The notes beneath the pieces were generated by a model that saw only the letters and a list, made by a program, of their open reading frames with translations, was not told where the DNA came from and did no database searches. The translations under genes were made by a program, and so were the position numbers. Shown one piece after another: positions 1 through 6,348 of a DNA stretch of 11,086 nt. The stretch comes from UPXZ01 sp964541615 (lineage in GTDB: Bacteria > Bacteroidota > Bacteroidia > Bacteroidales > Paludibacteraceae). The stretch spans positions 1-11,086 of the forward strand of contig CAZIRA010000089.1 in assembly GCA_964541615.1 (NCBI GenBank), written 5' to 3'. How positions within the stretch are numbered: the stretch's first letter is position 1; the number at the start of each line of letters is the position of its first letter.

Positions 1-315
1 AAAAGCAAAGAAGTATCCACCTATCAAATTGGGAAATACAACTTTGATACCCAGAAACAACTACTCATGCTCGACGATCAGCAAACAAAACTGACCACCA
101 AGGAATGTGAACTGCTCACATTGCTCTGCGCCCACAAGAATCAGATTTTGGAGCGCAACTACACCCTGATGACCATTTGGGAAGAAAATACCTACTTCAA
201 CGCCAGAAGTATGGATGTTTACATCACCAAATTGCGTAAACACCTCAAAGACGATGAGACCGTGCAGATTATGAACATCCACGGCAAAGGATACAAATTG
301 GTTGCTCCAGAGTAA
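1..315 (+). CDS. OmpR/PhoB-type response regulator, C-terminal DNA-binding domain (RprY-like, 5' partial)
   Basis: The frame is open from the first base, so this is the last 104 residues of a protein that starts outside the window. The fragment is a winged-helix Trans_reg_C domain: a short beta region, a helix rich in E and L (KECELLTLL), a loop with a conserved W (TIWEENTYF), the recognition helix NARSMDVYITKLRKHL, and the C-terminal wing hairpin ending IHGKGYKLV. The receiver domain that would carry the phosphoacceptor Asp is not in the window. By family it is a cytoplasmic transcription factor activated by a sensor kinase. The recognition helix and wing resemble RprY of Bacteroides, but this rests on recall, not on alignment. 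A terminator follows 26 bases after the stop, so the gene is probably separate from the ribosomal operon. Confidence 0.9.
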   Translation, partial: KSKEVSTYQIGKYNFDTQKQLLMLDDQQTKLTTKECELLTLLCAHKNQILERNYTLMTIWEENTYFNARSMDVYITKLRKHLKDDETVQIMNIHGKGYKLVAPE

Positions 316-341
316 TATCAGCTGCCGCTGTCAAAAATAAG

Positions 342-366
342 ACCCACCCCAGCGGTGGGTTTTTTT
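342..366 (+). terminator. Rho-independent terminator after the response regulator
   Basis: A perfect 7-bp stem, ACCCACC (342-348) with GGTGGGT (354-360), has a 5-base loop and is followed directly by a run of T (360-366). It lies 26 bases after the response regulator stop and before the rpsF promoter, so it separates the two transcripts. Confidence 0.88.
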
Positions 367-386
367 ATAAACTCTTTGATATACAG

Positions 387-418
387 TTTGGCAGATTGGG
401 AAAATATGCCTATCTTCG
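387..418 (+). promoter_or_regulatory. Bacteroidota-type promoter for rpsF-rpsR-rplI
   Basis: A perfect -33 box TTTG (387-390) is followed after exactly 20 bases by TATCTTCG (411-418), one mismatch from the Bacteroidota -7 consensus TAnnTTTG. Transcription would start near 422, giving a 5' UTR of about 65 bases. It sits just after the upstream terminator and before the ribosomal operon. Confidence 0.65.
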
Positions 419-419
419 C

Positions 420-447
420 CCCGCTTTTTGCGGGAAGGGCAACCTTC
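420..447 (+). promoter_or_regulatory. Structured 5' leader of rpsF; candidate S6:S18 autoregulatory site
   Basis: Two adjacent hairpins are visible: CCCGC (420-424) with GCGGG (430-434) around five T, and GAAGG (434-438) with CCTTC (443-447) closed by GCAA, a GNRA tetraloop. They share base 434, so they are partly exclusive, and the first may begin at or before the transcription start. In many bacteria the bS6:bS18 complex binds a leader motif in its own mRNA. Position and presence of structure fit that role, but I could not confidently match the known CCG-box layout. Confidence 0.35.
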
Positions 448-486
448 TGTCATTTAGCACATCAATGTTTTTAATTAAACTTATTT

Positions 487-891
487 ATGAACAATTACGA
501 AACCGTTTTCATTTTAACTCCCGTTTTGTCTGATGTTCAGATGAAGGAAGCGGTAGATAAGTTCAAAGCTGTCATCACCGACAACGGAGGAACTATCACA
601 AATGAAGAAAACTGGGGCATGCGCAAGCTGGCTTACCCTATTCAGAAAAAATCGACAGGATTTTACACCCTGTTGCAGTTTGATGCAGATCCAACAGTGA
701 TCGCTACGCTGGAAACTCAATTCCGTCGCGACGAACGTGTACTACGTTTCCTCTCATTCCGTTTGGACAAATACGCTTATGAGTATGCTGAGAAAAGAAA
801 ACACACCAAAGCACAACCAAAAGCTGAAAAAGAAGTAAAACCTGCTACCGCAGAAGTTAAAGAAGAAACAAAAGAACAACAGGAGAACTAA
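487..891 (+). CDS. rpsF: 30S ribosomal protein bS6
   Basis: bS6 pairs with bS18 on the platform of the small ribosomal subunit, contacting 16S rRNA. The 134-residue product starts MNNYETVFILTPVL, the typical first strand of the bS6 fold, and contains the conserved segments ENWGMRKLAYPIQKKSTGFY and FRRDERVLRFLSFRLDKYA. The core ends near residue 103. After it comes a Lys/Glu/Ala-rich, probably disordered tail of about 30 residues, longer than in many bS6 proteins but of a kind seen in Bacteroidota. There is no Shine-Dalgarno sequence before the ATG, only A/T-rich sequence, as usual for this phylum. It is the first gene of the rpsF-rpsR-rplI operon. Confidence 0.97.
   Translation: MNNYETVFILTPVLSDVQMKEAVDKFKAVITDNGGTITNEENWGMRKLAYPIQKKSTGFYTLLQFDADPTVIATLETQFRRDERVLRFLSFRLDKYAYEYAEKRKHTKAQPKAEKEVKPATAEVKEETKEQQEN
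881..885 (+). promoter_or_regulatory. Shine-Dalgarno sequence of rpsR
   Basis: AGGAG lies inside the last codons of rpsF, nine bases before the rpsR ATG. This is unusual here because Bacteroidota genes mostly lack such sites, and rpsF and the other genes in this window show none. Confidence 0.7.
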
Positions 892-894
892 ACA

Positions 895-1158
895 ATGGCA
901 CACGGAGAAATCAGATATTTAACTCCACCAACAGTGGATGTAAAAAAGAAAAAATATTGTCGTTTCAAAAAAAGCGGTATCAAATACATCGATTATAAAG
1001 ATGCCGATTTCTTGAAAAAATTCTTGAACGAGCAAGGTAAAATTCTTCCTCGTCGTATCACCGGCACTTCGTTGAAATACCAACGCAAAGTTGCTCAGGC
1101 AGTTAAAAGAGCTCGCCACCTGGCATTGCTTCCCTATGTAACCGATATGATGAAATAA
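895..1158 (+). CDS. rpsR: 30S ribosomal protein bS18
   Basis: bS18 is a small basic protein that forms a heterodimer with bS6 and binds the 16S rRNA platform. The 87-residue product has the family core: YCRFKKSGIKYIDYKD, then FLNEQGKILPRRITGTSLKYQRKVAQAVKRARHLALLPY split over residues 43-81 or so, with the hallmark RRITGTS and KRARHLALLP segments. Length matches the family. It begins only three bases after the rpsF stop, so the two are very likely translationally coupled, which would help keep the two partners in equal amounts. An AGGAG Shine-Dalgarno sequence precedes its ATG. Confidence 0.98.
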   Translation: MAHGEIRYLTPPTVDVKKKKYCRFKKSGIKYIDYKDADFLKKFLNEQGKILPRRITGTSLKYQRKVAQAVKRARHLALLPYVTDMMK

Positions 1159-1163
1159 TTAGA

Positions 1164-1169
1164 AAGGAG
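1164..1169 (+). promoter_or_regulatory. Shine-Dalgarno sequence of rplI
   Basis: AAGGAG stands eight bases before the rplI ATG, at ideal spacing. It is a strong site in a phylum where ribosomes normally hide the anti-Shine-Dalgarno sequence. Confidence 0.75.
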
Positions 1170-1177
1170 AAAAAATT

Positions 1178-1624
1178 ATGGAAATTATATTATTAGAAGA
1201 TGTAATCAACCTGGGTTACAAAGGAGAAATAGTGAAAGTTAAAGACGGTTACGGACGTAACTTCTTAATTCCACAAAAGAAAGCTGTTATCGCAAGCGCA
1301 TCTGCAAAGAAAGTATTGGCTGAAAACCTGAGACAACAAGCTCACAAACTGGAAGCTATCAAAAACAACGCAGTAGAACTTGGTGAAAAAATTACAGCAG
1401 TAGGCAACCTGACAATTGGAGCTAAAACCAGCTCAACCGGTAAAATTTTTGGCGCCGTAGGTCCAATTCAGATAGCAGAAGCGCTTGAAAAAGCAGGTGT
1501 TACTGTTGACAGAAAACTTATTGCACTAAAAGCTTCTATCAAAGAAGTTGGCGAGTACACTGCTTCTGCCAAACTTCACAAAGAAGTAACAGTCGAAATT
1601 CCATTTGAAGTGGTATCCGAGTAG
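1178..1624 (+). CDS. rplI: 50S ribosomal protein bL9
   Basis: bL9 binds 23S rRNA at the base of the L1 stalk and extends away from the large subunit; it supports reading-frame fidelity. The 148-residue product shows the two-domain layout of the family. The N-terminal RNA-binding domain (about residues 1-50) contains MEIILLEDVINLGYKGEIV and the signature GYGRNFLIPQKKAV. Then comes the long connecting helix (about 40-75, Lys/Ala/Glu-rich), and a C-terminal domain (about 80-148) with TGKIFGAVGPIQIAEAL and the closing VTVEIPFEV. Length is normal. It is the last gene of the operon, 19 bases after rpsR, and is followed by a strong terminator. Confidence 0.98.
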   Translation: MEIILLEDVINLGYKGEIVKVKDGYGRNFLIPQKKAVIASASAKKVLAENLRQQAHKLEAIKNNAVELGEKITAVGNLTIGAKTSSTGKIFGAVGPIQIAEALEKAGVTVDRKLIALKASIKEVGEYTASAKLHKEVTVEIPFEVVSE

Positions 1625-1650
1625 GAATTCCTTTCAATTCAAAATCCCTG

Positions 1651-1689
1651 AAAACCGACATGCTTCGTGAGAAGTGTGTCGGTTTTTTT
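1651..1689 (+). terminator. Strong terminator after rplI, possibly bidirectional
   Basis: A nearly continuous 16-bp stem pairs 1651-1666 with 1671-1686, including two G-T wobble positions, and is capped by GTGA, a GNRA tetraloop. A run of seven T (1683-1689) follows on the plus strand. On the minus strand the stem is followed by four T, so it could also end uvrB transcription, whose stop lies 55 bases away in the convergent direction. Confidence 0.9.
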
Positions 1690-1743
1690 ATTTATGAGGT
1701 AGGACAATTCTGTTCGACAAAACGGATTGGAATGTCCGTTTCC

Positions 1744-3744
1744 CTATTGTTTCTTCAGCAATTCCTCCAGCCGCATCATCTCATCCCGATACTGCGCAGC
1801 TTCGAGGAATTCAAGCTTTTTGGCGGCTTCCTGCATCGATTTTTTGGCTTTCGCAATGGCTTTTTCAAGGGCGGGTTTGGTCATATATTGTACTACCGGA
1901 TCAGCTGCAACTGTGAGTTCTTTGGTTGGTTCGATGTAGGCATTCGGTTCCATTTTGCTCAAAGCGCTGCGTTCGCCTTTCACAATAGCAGTTGGTACAA
2001 TGCCGTGTTTCTCGTTGTAGGCTAGCTGTTTTTCGCGACGGCGATTGGTTTCGTCTATCGTTTTCTGCATACTCGCAGTCGTTTTATCGGCATACATAAT
2101 TACTTTTCCGTTCAGATTTCGGGCTGCACGTCCGGCAGTCTGAGTGAGCGAACGGTGATTTCGCAGAAAACCTTCTTTATCTGCATCCAGAATGGCTACC
2201 AGCGAAACTTCCGGCAAATCCAAACCTTCACGGAGCAAATTTACACCTACAAGTACGTCATACACGCCTTTCCGCAAATCTTCCATAATCTGCACCCGGT
2301 CAAGTGTGGTTACATCCGAGTGAATGTAATTGCATCGCACGTTCATTTTAAGCAAATAATCAGTCAGCTCTTCCGCCATCCGCTTGGTCAGAGTGGTAAT
2401 CAAAACACGCTCGTGCGCTTCTGTACGCAGGGTAATTTCTTCCAGCAAATCATCAATCTGATTTAAGCTCGGGCGCACATCAATGACCGGATCGAGCAGT
2501 CCGGTGGGGCGAATTACCTGATCCACCACTATACCTTCGGATTTTTGAAGTTCATAATCGGCCGGCGTGGCACTTACATAAATGGTTTGAGGAATAAGCT
2601 CCTCGAACTCATCAAATTTCAACGGACGATTATCCTTTGCAGCATTCAACCGAAAACCGTATTCAATCAAATTTGCCTTCCGTGCAGCATCACCGCCAAA
2701 CATCGCATGAACTTGCGGTAACGTAACATGGCTTTCATCTACAACGAGCAGGAAATCATCCGGAAAATAATCAAGCAAACAGAACGGTCGACTTCCCGGC
2801 GCCCGCCCGTCAAAGTAACGGGAATAATTTTCAATTCCGGAACAATAACCAAGTTCCTTAATCATTTCCAAATCATATGTAACCCGCTCGTATAGGCGTT
2901 TTGCTTCGTAGTCTTTCCCTACCGATTTGAAATTTCCGACCTGCACCGCCAAATCACTTTCTATCATCTCAATTGCTCTCATTATACGCGGTTTGGTGGT
3001 TACAAAAATGCTCGCCGGATATATTTTATAACTATCAAAACTTTCCAAAACACGATAATTCGCCGGTTCAATCGTCATAATTTCTTCAATTTCATCGCCC
3101 CAGAAAACAATCCGCAAAATAAAATCGCTGTAAGCCAGAAAAACATCGACCGTATCGCCTTTTACCCGGAAATTTCCACGATTTAATTCAATTTCATTTC
3201 GGGTGTAAAGACTATCCACGAGCATACGCAAAAAAACGTTTCGCACCAATTTCTGCCCACGATGAACCACAATGACGTTTTCGTTGAAGTCATCGGGATT
3301 TCCGATACCGTACAGACACGAAACCGACGAAATCACCAGCACATCTCGCCTACCCGACAGCAACGACGACGTGGTGTGCAAGCGTAATTTCTCAATTTCC
3401 TGATTGATGGAAAGGTCCTTTTCGATGTAAACATCGGTCACAGGAAGGTAGGCTTCGGGCTGATAGTAGTCGTAATAGGACACAAAATACTCTACTGCAT
3501 TGTCGGGAAAAAAGGACTGAAATTCGCTGTAAAGCTGGGCTGCCAGAGTTTTGTTGTGGCTCAATACAAGCGTTGGTTTCTGCACCTGCTCCACCACATT
3601 GGCTATGGTAAATGTTTTACCCGAACCGGTCACACCAAGGAGAGTCTGGTACGGAATGCCCATGTTGACCCCGTCCACCAGCTGCCTGATGGCTTCCGGC
3701 TGGTCTCCGGTAGGTTTGTATGGTGAAACTATTTTAAAATCCAT
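1744..3744 (-). CDS. uvrB: Excinuclease ABC subunit UvrB
   Basis: UvrB is the DNA-damage verification helicase of nucleotide excision repair; it receives damaged DNA from UvrA and recruits UvrC for incision. The 666-residue product is of normal length. Seen in order: the start motif SPYKPTGDQPEAI, Walker A GVTGSGKT (37-44), the tyrosine-rich beta-hairpin region YYDYYQPEAYLP (90-101), the Walker B-like segment VVDESHVTLPQ, the helicase motif QTIYVSATPADYE, the motif V/VI stretch VNLLREGLDLPEVSL to TQTAGRAARN, and a C-terminal UVR domain (about 623-666) that contacts UvrC. The ATG at 3744 gives the expected N-terminus. One G/C-rich repeat copy starts only 13 bases upstream, so the 5' UTR probably carries a hairpin. 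No good promoter box is visible between it and the PHP gene. Confidence 0.98.
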   Translation of the reverse strand: MDFKIVSPYKPTGDQPEAIRQLVDGVNMGIPYQTLLGVTGSGKTFTIANVVEQVQKPTLVLSHNKTLAAQLYSEFQSFFPDNAVEYFVSYYDYYQPEAYLPVTDVYIEKDLSINQEIEKLRLHTTSSLLSGRRDVLVISSVSCLYGIGNPDDFNENVIVVHRGQKLVRNVFLRMLVDSLYTRNEIELNRGNFRVKGDTVDVFLAYSDFILRIVFWGDEIEEIMTIEPANYRVLESFDSYKIYPASIFVTTKPRIMRAIEMIESDLAVQVGNFKSVGKDYEAKRLYERVTYDLEMIKELGYCSGIENYSRYFDGRAPGSRPFCLLDYFPDDFLLVVDESHVTLPQVHAMFGGDAARKANLIEYGFRLNAAKDNRPLKFDEFEELIPQTIYVSATPADYELQKSEGIVVDQVIRPTGLLDPVIDVRPSLNQIDDLLEEITLRTEAHERVLITTLTKRMAEELTDYLLKMNVRCNYIHSDVTTLDRVQIMEDLRKGVYDVLVGVNLLREGLDLPEVSLVAILDADKEGFLRNHRSLTQTAGRAARNLNGKVIMYADKTTASMQKTIDETNRRREKQLAYNEKHGIVPTAIVKGERSALSKMEPNAYIEPTKELTVAADPVVQYMTKPALEKAIAKAKKSMQEAAKKLEFLEAAQYRDEMMRLEELLKKQ

Positions 3745-3756
3745 GAGATAAAGACC

Positions 3757-3787
3757 GGCCCCCTAAATCCCCCAAAAGGGAGAGTTT
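3757..3787 (+). repeat. G/C-rich interspersed repeat, copy A
   Basis: The unit reads GCCCCCTAAATCCCCC followed by AAAAGGGAGAGTTT. A second copy in opposite orientation lies at 4077-4110. On the minus strand this copy sits in the uvrB leader, where CTCCC and GGGGG can pair around TTTT. I recall units of this look being scattered between genes in Bacteroidota genomes; that is memory, not a search. Confidence 0.7.
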
Positions 3788-3837
3788 CGGATTGATGGGC
3801 AAAAAAGGGATATTTAAGAATAAATTTAGTTGCTAAT

Positions 3838-4068
3838 ACATTAGTAATTAACGTAAGTTCGATATAAGAATTAGGACATCTACTTGAATGAATGCTTTTT
3901 AATTTCCCATAGGGAATTAATATCAATAGAAAAAATATATTAAATAGTACCTAATTCCCCGTAGGGGATATATTCCCTACAGGAAAAATATAACCGATAA
4001 ATTCATTCTATTGATATAGATGTCCTACGGACAAAAATTATTTCGAACTCACGTTAATTAATCATTTG
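3838..4068. repeat. Imperfect palindromic (MITE-like) repeat element with internal stem-loops
   Basis: The left arm (about 3841-3893) and right arm (about 4000-4066) are inverted copies. ATTAACGTAAGTTCGATATAA on the left corresponds to ATTAACGTGAGTTCGAAATAA read on the minus strand on the right. Next, AGGACATCTA is shared, and so is AATGAAT. Between the arms, TATCAATAGA (3921-3930) and TCTATTGATA (4007-4016) are a perfect 10-bp inverted pair. Small stem-loops with three- or four-base loops lie at 3904-3916 (TTCCC/GGGAA), 3956-3968 (TCCCC/GGGGA), 3973-3985 (TTCC/GGAA) and 4021-4033 (TGTCC/GGACA). No transposase is encoded. This accounts for nearly all of the gene-free stretch between uvrB and the PHP gene. 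Confidence 0.7.
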
Positions 4069-4861
4069 CACCTGGTAAAAAGTCCCCTAAGGGGGAATTC
4101 AGGGGGCTTTCCACCCACTCCTTTCCTGCCAGTTCCATTATCGATTGAAATCCTGCCTGCTTCAACAATTCATAAACCTCGTAAAATCCATCTGTAATCT
4201 TATCCGGATAATGGCAATCGGAATTGACCATAACCGGTATTCTCAACTCACGGACGATGGGAAAAAACTGAACGTCGGGATACGTAATTCCGAGTTCTGT
4301 AAAGGATTTAGTGTTGATTTCAATCATCAGATTCTGCTCCTTTATCAACTCCAGATAATCCGTAACCAAATCCACGTACCACTTTTCCGTTTTGTCAAAT
4401 CCGGGACAATTCATCCCGTTCTGCGAAATTTTATCCAAATGCCCCACGATGTCAAATCCTCCTTTGCGAACCATGTTGGAACTAATTTCAAAAAACCGTT
4501 CGGTCGCTATTCGGATGTCACCGTTATAAATTTTATCTAATTTTTTCTGAAAATTGTAGAATTTTCCATCCACAGAGAAAAATCCGCCTTCCGGCAACGG
4601 GTCCAGGTAATGCACTGAACCGATTTTATACTCAATATCATCCCAGGAATACAGACTACTTTTTGCATCAAAAACTCCTTCAATATAATCCACTTCCAAA
4701 CCGAGAAAAAGTTCAATCTGACCTGCATATTTCTCTTTCAGACGGAAAAATTCATTTTTATAGTAAGGAAAATCCTCCAGATTCATATTCCACGAAGTGT
4801 GAAACGGAAGCGGCGCATGCGCCGAAAACCCGTATTTTCTCACTCCTTTGGCTATGGCAAA
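4058..4861 (-). CDS. PHP-domain phosphatase, HisJ family (5' end lost in gap)
   Basis: Proteins of this family are metal-dependent PHP-fold phosphatases; several hydrolyse histidinol phosphate in histidine synthesis, though the substrate here is not proven. Recognisable segments are YGFSAHAPLPFHTSW, LFLGLEVDYIEG, KIGSVHYLD, FDIVGHLDKI, MIEINTKSF and IPVMVNSDCHYPDKI, which hold the expected metal-binding His, Glu and Asp residues. The first HxH motif is missing because the frame stays open to 4861 (FAIAKGVRKYGFS) and enters the N gap. The GTG at 4843 is internal, so the true start is roughly 20-30 codons further upstream. The last 17 or so residues (ESPLNSPLGDFLPGAND) are encoded by repeat copy B and the palindromic element, so the natural C-terminus was probably replaced. 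uvrB lies 313 bases downstream on the same strand. Confidence 0.88.
   Translation of the reverse strand, partial: FAIAKGVRKYGFSAHAPLPFHTSWNMNLEDFPYYKNEFFRLKEKYAGQIELFLGLEVDYIEGVFDAKSSLYSWDDIEYKIGSVHYLDPLPEGGFFSVDGKFYNFQKKLDKIYNGDIRIATERFFEISSNMVRKGGFDIVGHLDKISQNGMNCPGFDKTEKWYVDLVTDYLELIKEQNLMIEINTKSFTELGITYPDVQFFPIVRELRIPVMVNSDCHYPDKITDGFYEVYELLKQAGFQSIMELAGKEWVESPLNSPLGDFLPGAND
4077..4110 (-). repeat. G/C-rich interspersed repeat, copy B, inside the PHP gene 3' end
   Basis: On the minus strand it reads GCCCCCTGAATTCCCCC, then TTAGGGGACTTTTT, matching copy A (3757-3787) with a few substitutions and one added base. It lies in inverted orientation to copy A and within the coding sequence of the PHP phosphatase, where it encodes SPLNSPLGDF. 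Confidence 0.75.
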
Positions 4862-4961
4862 NNNNNNNNNNNNNNNNNNNNNNNNNNNNNNNNNNNNNNN
4901 NNNNNNNNNNNNNNNNNNNNNNNNNNNNNNNNNNNNNNNNNNNNNNNNNNNNNNNNNNNNN
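4862..4961. other. Assembly gap (100 N)
   Basis: Exactly 100 Ns, the customary length for a gap of unknown size. It hides the start of the PHP phosphatase and its promoter. The 62 bases from the gap to the response regulator stop (4962-5023) hold no gene or clear terminator that I can see. Confidence 0.97.
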
Positions 4962-5023
4962 AACTGTTCAATCCGAAATCTGACTTACATACTCATTATA
5001 CCCGGAAATGATGGGTTCTGAAT

Positions 5024-5671
5024 TTAAATGATTTGTGCTTTTCTTGCAAAATTCAGAAGAGTACTCACATTGTGAGCTCCGGTTTTACGCAGAATAGATT
5101 TCCGATGTGTGGTTACAGTTTGCTCGCTGATAAAAAGTTTTTTTGCTATTTCTTTGTTTATCAGCCCATTATCTATCAGGCGAATAATTTCAATTTCGCG
5201 CTTGGTGAGGGTTATTTGCTCCAGTTCTTTGCTGATTTTTTCGTAATTTCCTATTTCGCGTTCAGCTTCTTCGCTGAAATATTCTTCACCGTTATGTACA
5301 GTCATTATGGCTGTCATCAGCTCGTTTTTATCAACAGATTTCGACAGAAAACCTTTGATTCCGGCTTTTGTTTTGAGTTCGCTGATGGATTTTCCATCTA
5401 TATTCATGGATAATACGATAATTTTTATGTCGGGATGGTCCTTTTTAAGCATTGCAGCCATTTCGAAACCGCTTATTTCGGGCATCATCAAATCCAGCAA
5501 CACGATATCAACTTCTCTGCCCATTTCAGTCAGTTTTCTCATAAAAAAACTGCCTGATGTAGCTTCAAGCACCACGTTGATATTTTTGTCGATTTCCAGC
5601 AGCAGTTTCAATCCGTCAATTATGATTTGATGGTCGTCCAGAATGGCAATATTAATTTGATTTTGAGACAT
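5024..5671 (-). CDS. NarL/LuxR-family two-component response regulator
   Basis: This is a cytoplasmic transcription factor of 215 residues, normal for the family. The N-terminal receiver domain (about 5-125) has the acidic pair D12-D13, phosphoacceptor D60 in VLLDLMMPE, S88 in IIVLS and K111 in GFLSK. The C-terminal LuxR-type helix-turn-helix (about 152-212) contains LTKREIEIIRLIDNGLINKE and the recognition stretch SEQTVTTHRKSILRKTG. All residues needed for phosphorylation and DNA binding appear present. The gene directly upstream, 33 bases away on the same strand, should encode its sensor kinase but carries only the sensory part. With that partner broken, the regulator may be an orphan or be phosphorylated by another kinase. 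Its targets are unknown. Confidence 0.95.
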   Translation of the reverse strand: MSQNQINIAILDDHQIIIDGLKLLLEIDKNINVVLEATSGSFFMRKLTEMGREVDIVLLDLMMPEISGFEMAAMLKKDHPDIKIIVLSMNIDGKSISELKTKAGIKGFLSKSVDKNELMTAIMTVHNGEEYFSEEAEREIGNYEKISKELEQITLTKREIEIIRLIDNGLINKEIAKKLFISEQTVTTHRKSILRKTGAHNVSTLLNFARKAQII

Positions 5672-5704
5672 AAATGAATGGATTTGAGCTGGTAAAACGA
5701 ATAA

Positions 5705-6214
5705 TTAGCAAATAGTAAATTTCATTCCAATAGCCGATAAATACGAAAGTGTGTCACTATAAATATCGGATTCATCCAGTAAAGAAAAGTATCTGCTGAT
5801 TGCCTCCTGGTTTTGTCCTTTTTTTATCAGGATTGAACTGATTAACAAGCGGTTTTTCCGGTCAAGGGAAACATCCCGAATGCTGCTTTTCTCCAGTTGT
5901 CTACAAATGTTTAGGGCGCTATCCAGCTGGCTGGTACGGTAAAAATAAGTTGCCAGCCAGAATTTACTCTGCAATTCTGAATCTTCATTCTGCAAACGCC
6001 GTGAAAGCAACAGCGCTTCTGAAGCATATTTCTTCAACGTATCAAACGGATAGGTTTTATATTCTCCGCAAAAGTCAAGTAATGCCTTCAAACCCGTTTC
6101 GTTTGATGCTGCTTTCCTGTATTGTTGCAAATATGCTTCAGCTTTCGGTGTATAGGCCGATATATTTGCGTAGAGAAACAAGAGCAAAAGGGTGAATCGT
6201 AATCTTAACTTCAT
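5705..6214 (-). CDS. Signal peptide plus TPR protein, likely truncated sensor histidine kinase
   Basis: The 169-residue product begins with a probable signal peptide (basic MKLRLR, then a Leu-rich core to about residue 20). Helical TPR-like repeats follow, the clearest around 81-110 (FWLATYFYRTSQLDSALNIC) and 117-150 (LLISSILIKKGQNQEAISRY). In Bacteroidota, periplasmic TPR regions like this usually form the sensor part of histidine kinases encoded just before a LuxR-type regulator, as is the case here. The expected transmembrane helix, HisKA_3 and ATPase domains are absent. The product ends IGMKFTIC; GMKFTI resembles the last strand of a HATPase domain, so an in-frame internal deletion or assembly collapse is possible. 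Alternatively it is a short stand-alone TPR protein. No promoter was recognised in the 134 bases upstream (6215-6348). Confidence 0.7.
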   Translation of the reverse strand: MKLRLRFTLLLLFLYANISAYTPKAEAYLQQYRKAASNETGLKALLDFCGEYKTYPFDTLKKYASEALLLSRRLQNEDSELQSKFWLATYFYRTSQLDSALNICRQLEKSSIRDVSLDRKNRLLISSILIKKGQNQEAISRYFSLLDESDIYSDTLSYLSAIGMKFTIC

Positions 6215-6348
6215 TTTTCAGAAAATAATGTGAACAGATGTCAGATTTTAAATTAAAATTTTCCGTATGAAGTTATTAACTTTGAAATGCACTAAAATGT
6301 TCTTAGGCAGGCCATTTATTTATTGCATTCTGACTGAGTCTGAATATT

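Noticed and set aside
1660..2025. 121-codon plus-strand frame
   Set aside because: It is the reverse shadow of the strongly supported uvrB C-terminus and starts inside the rplI terminator.
3729..3926. 65-codon minus-strand frame overlapping the uvrB start
   Set aside because: It is translated repeat DNA (LPFGGFRGPVF comes from repeat copy A) and overlaps uvrB in another frame.
3904..4033. Possible CRISPR array from repeated small palindromes
   Set aside because: Units differ in sequence and spacing is irregular (centres about 3910, 3962, 3979 and 4027); no cas gene is present.
4537..4728. 63-codon minus-strand frame within the PHP gene
   Set aside because: It is an out-of-frame shadow of the conserved PHP coding sequence.
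6277..6284. TAACTTTG on the plus strand as a promoter
   Set aside because: No TTTG lies about 20 bases upstream and no plus-strand gene follows.
6327..6345. Palindrome ATTCTGACT-G-AGTCTGAAT after the T9SS gene as terminator
   Set aside because: It has a mismatched stem, almost no loop and no T run on the minus strand.
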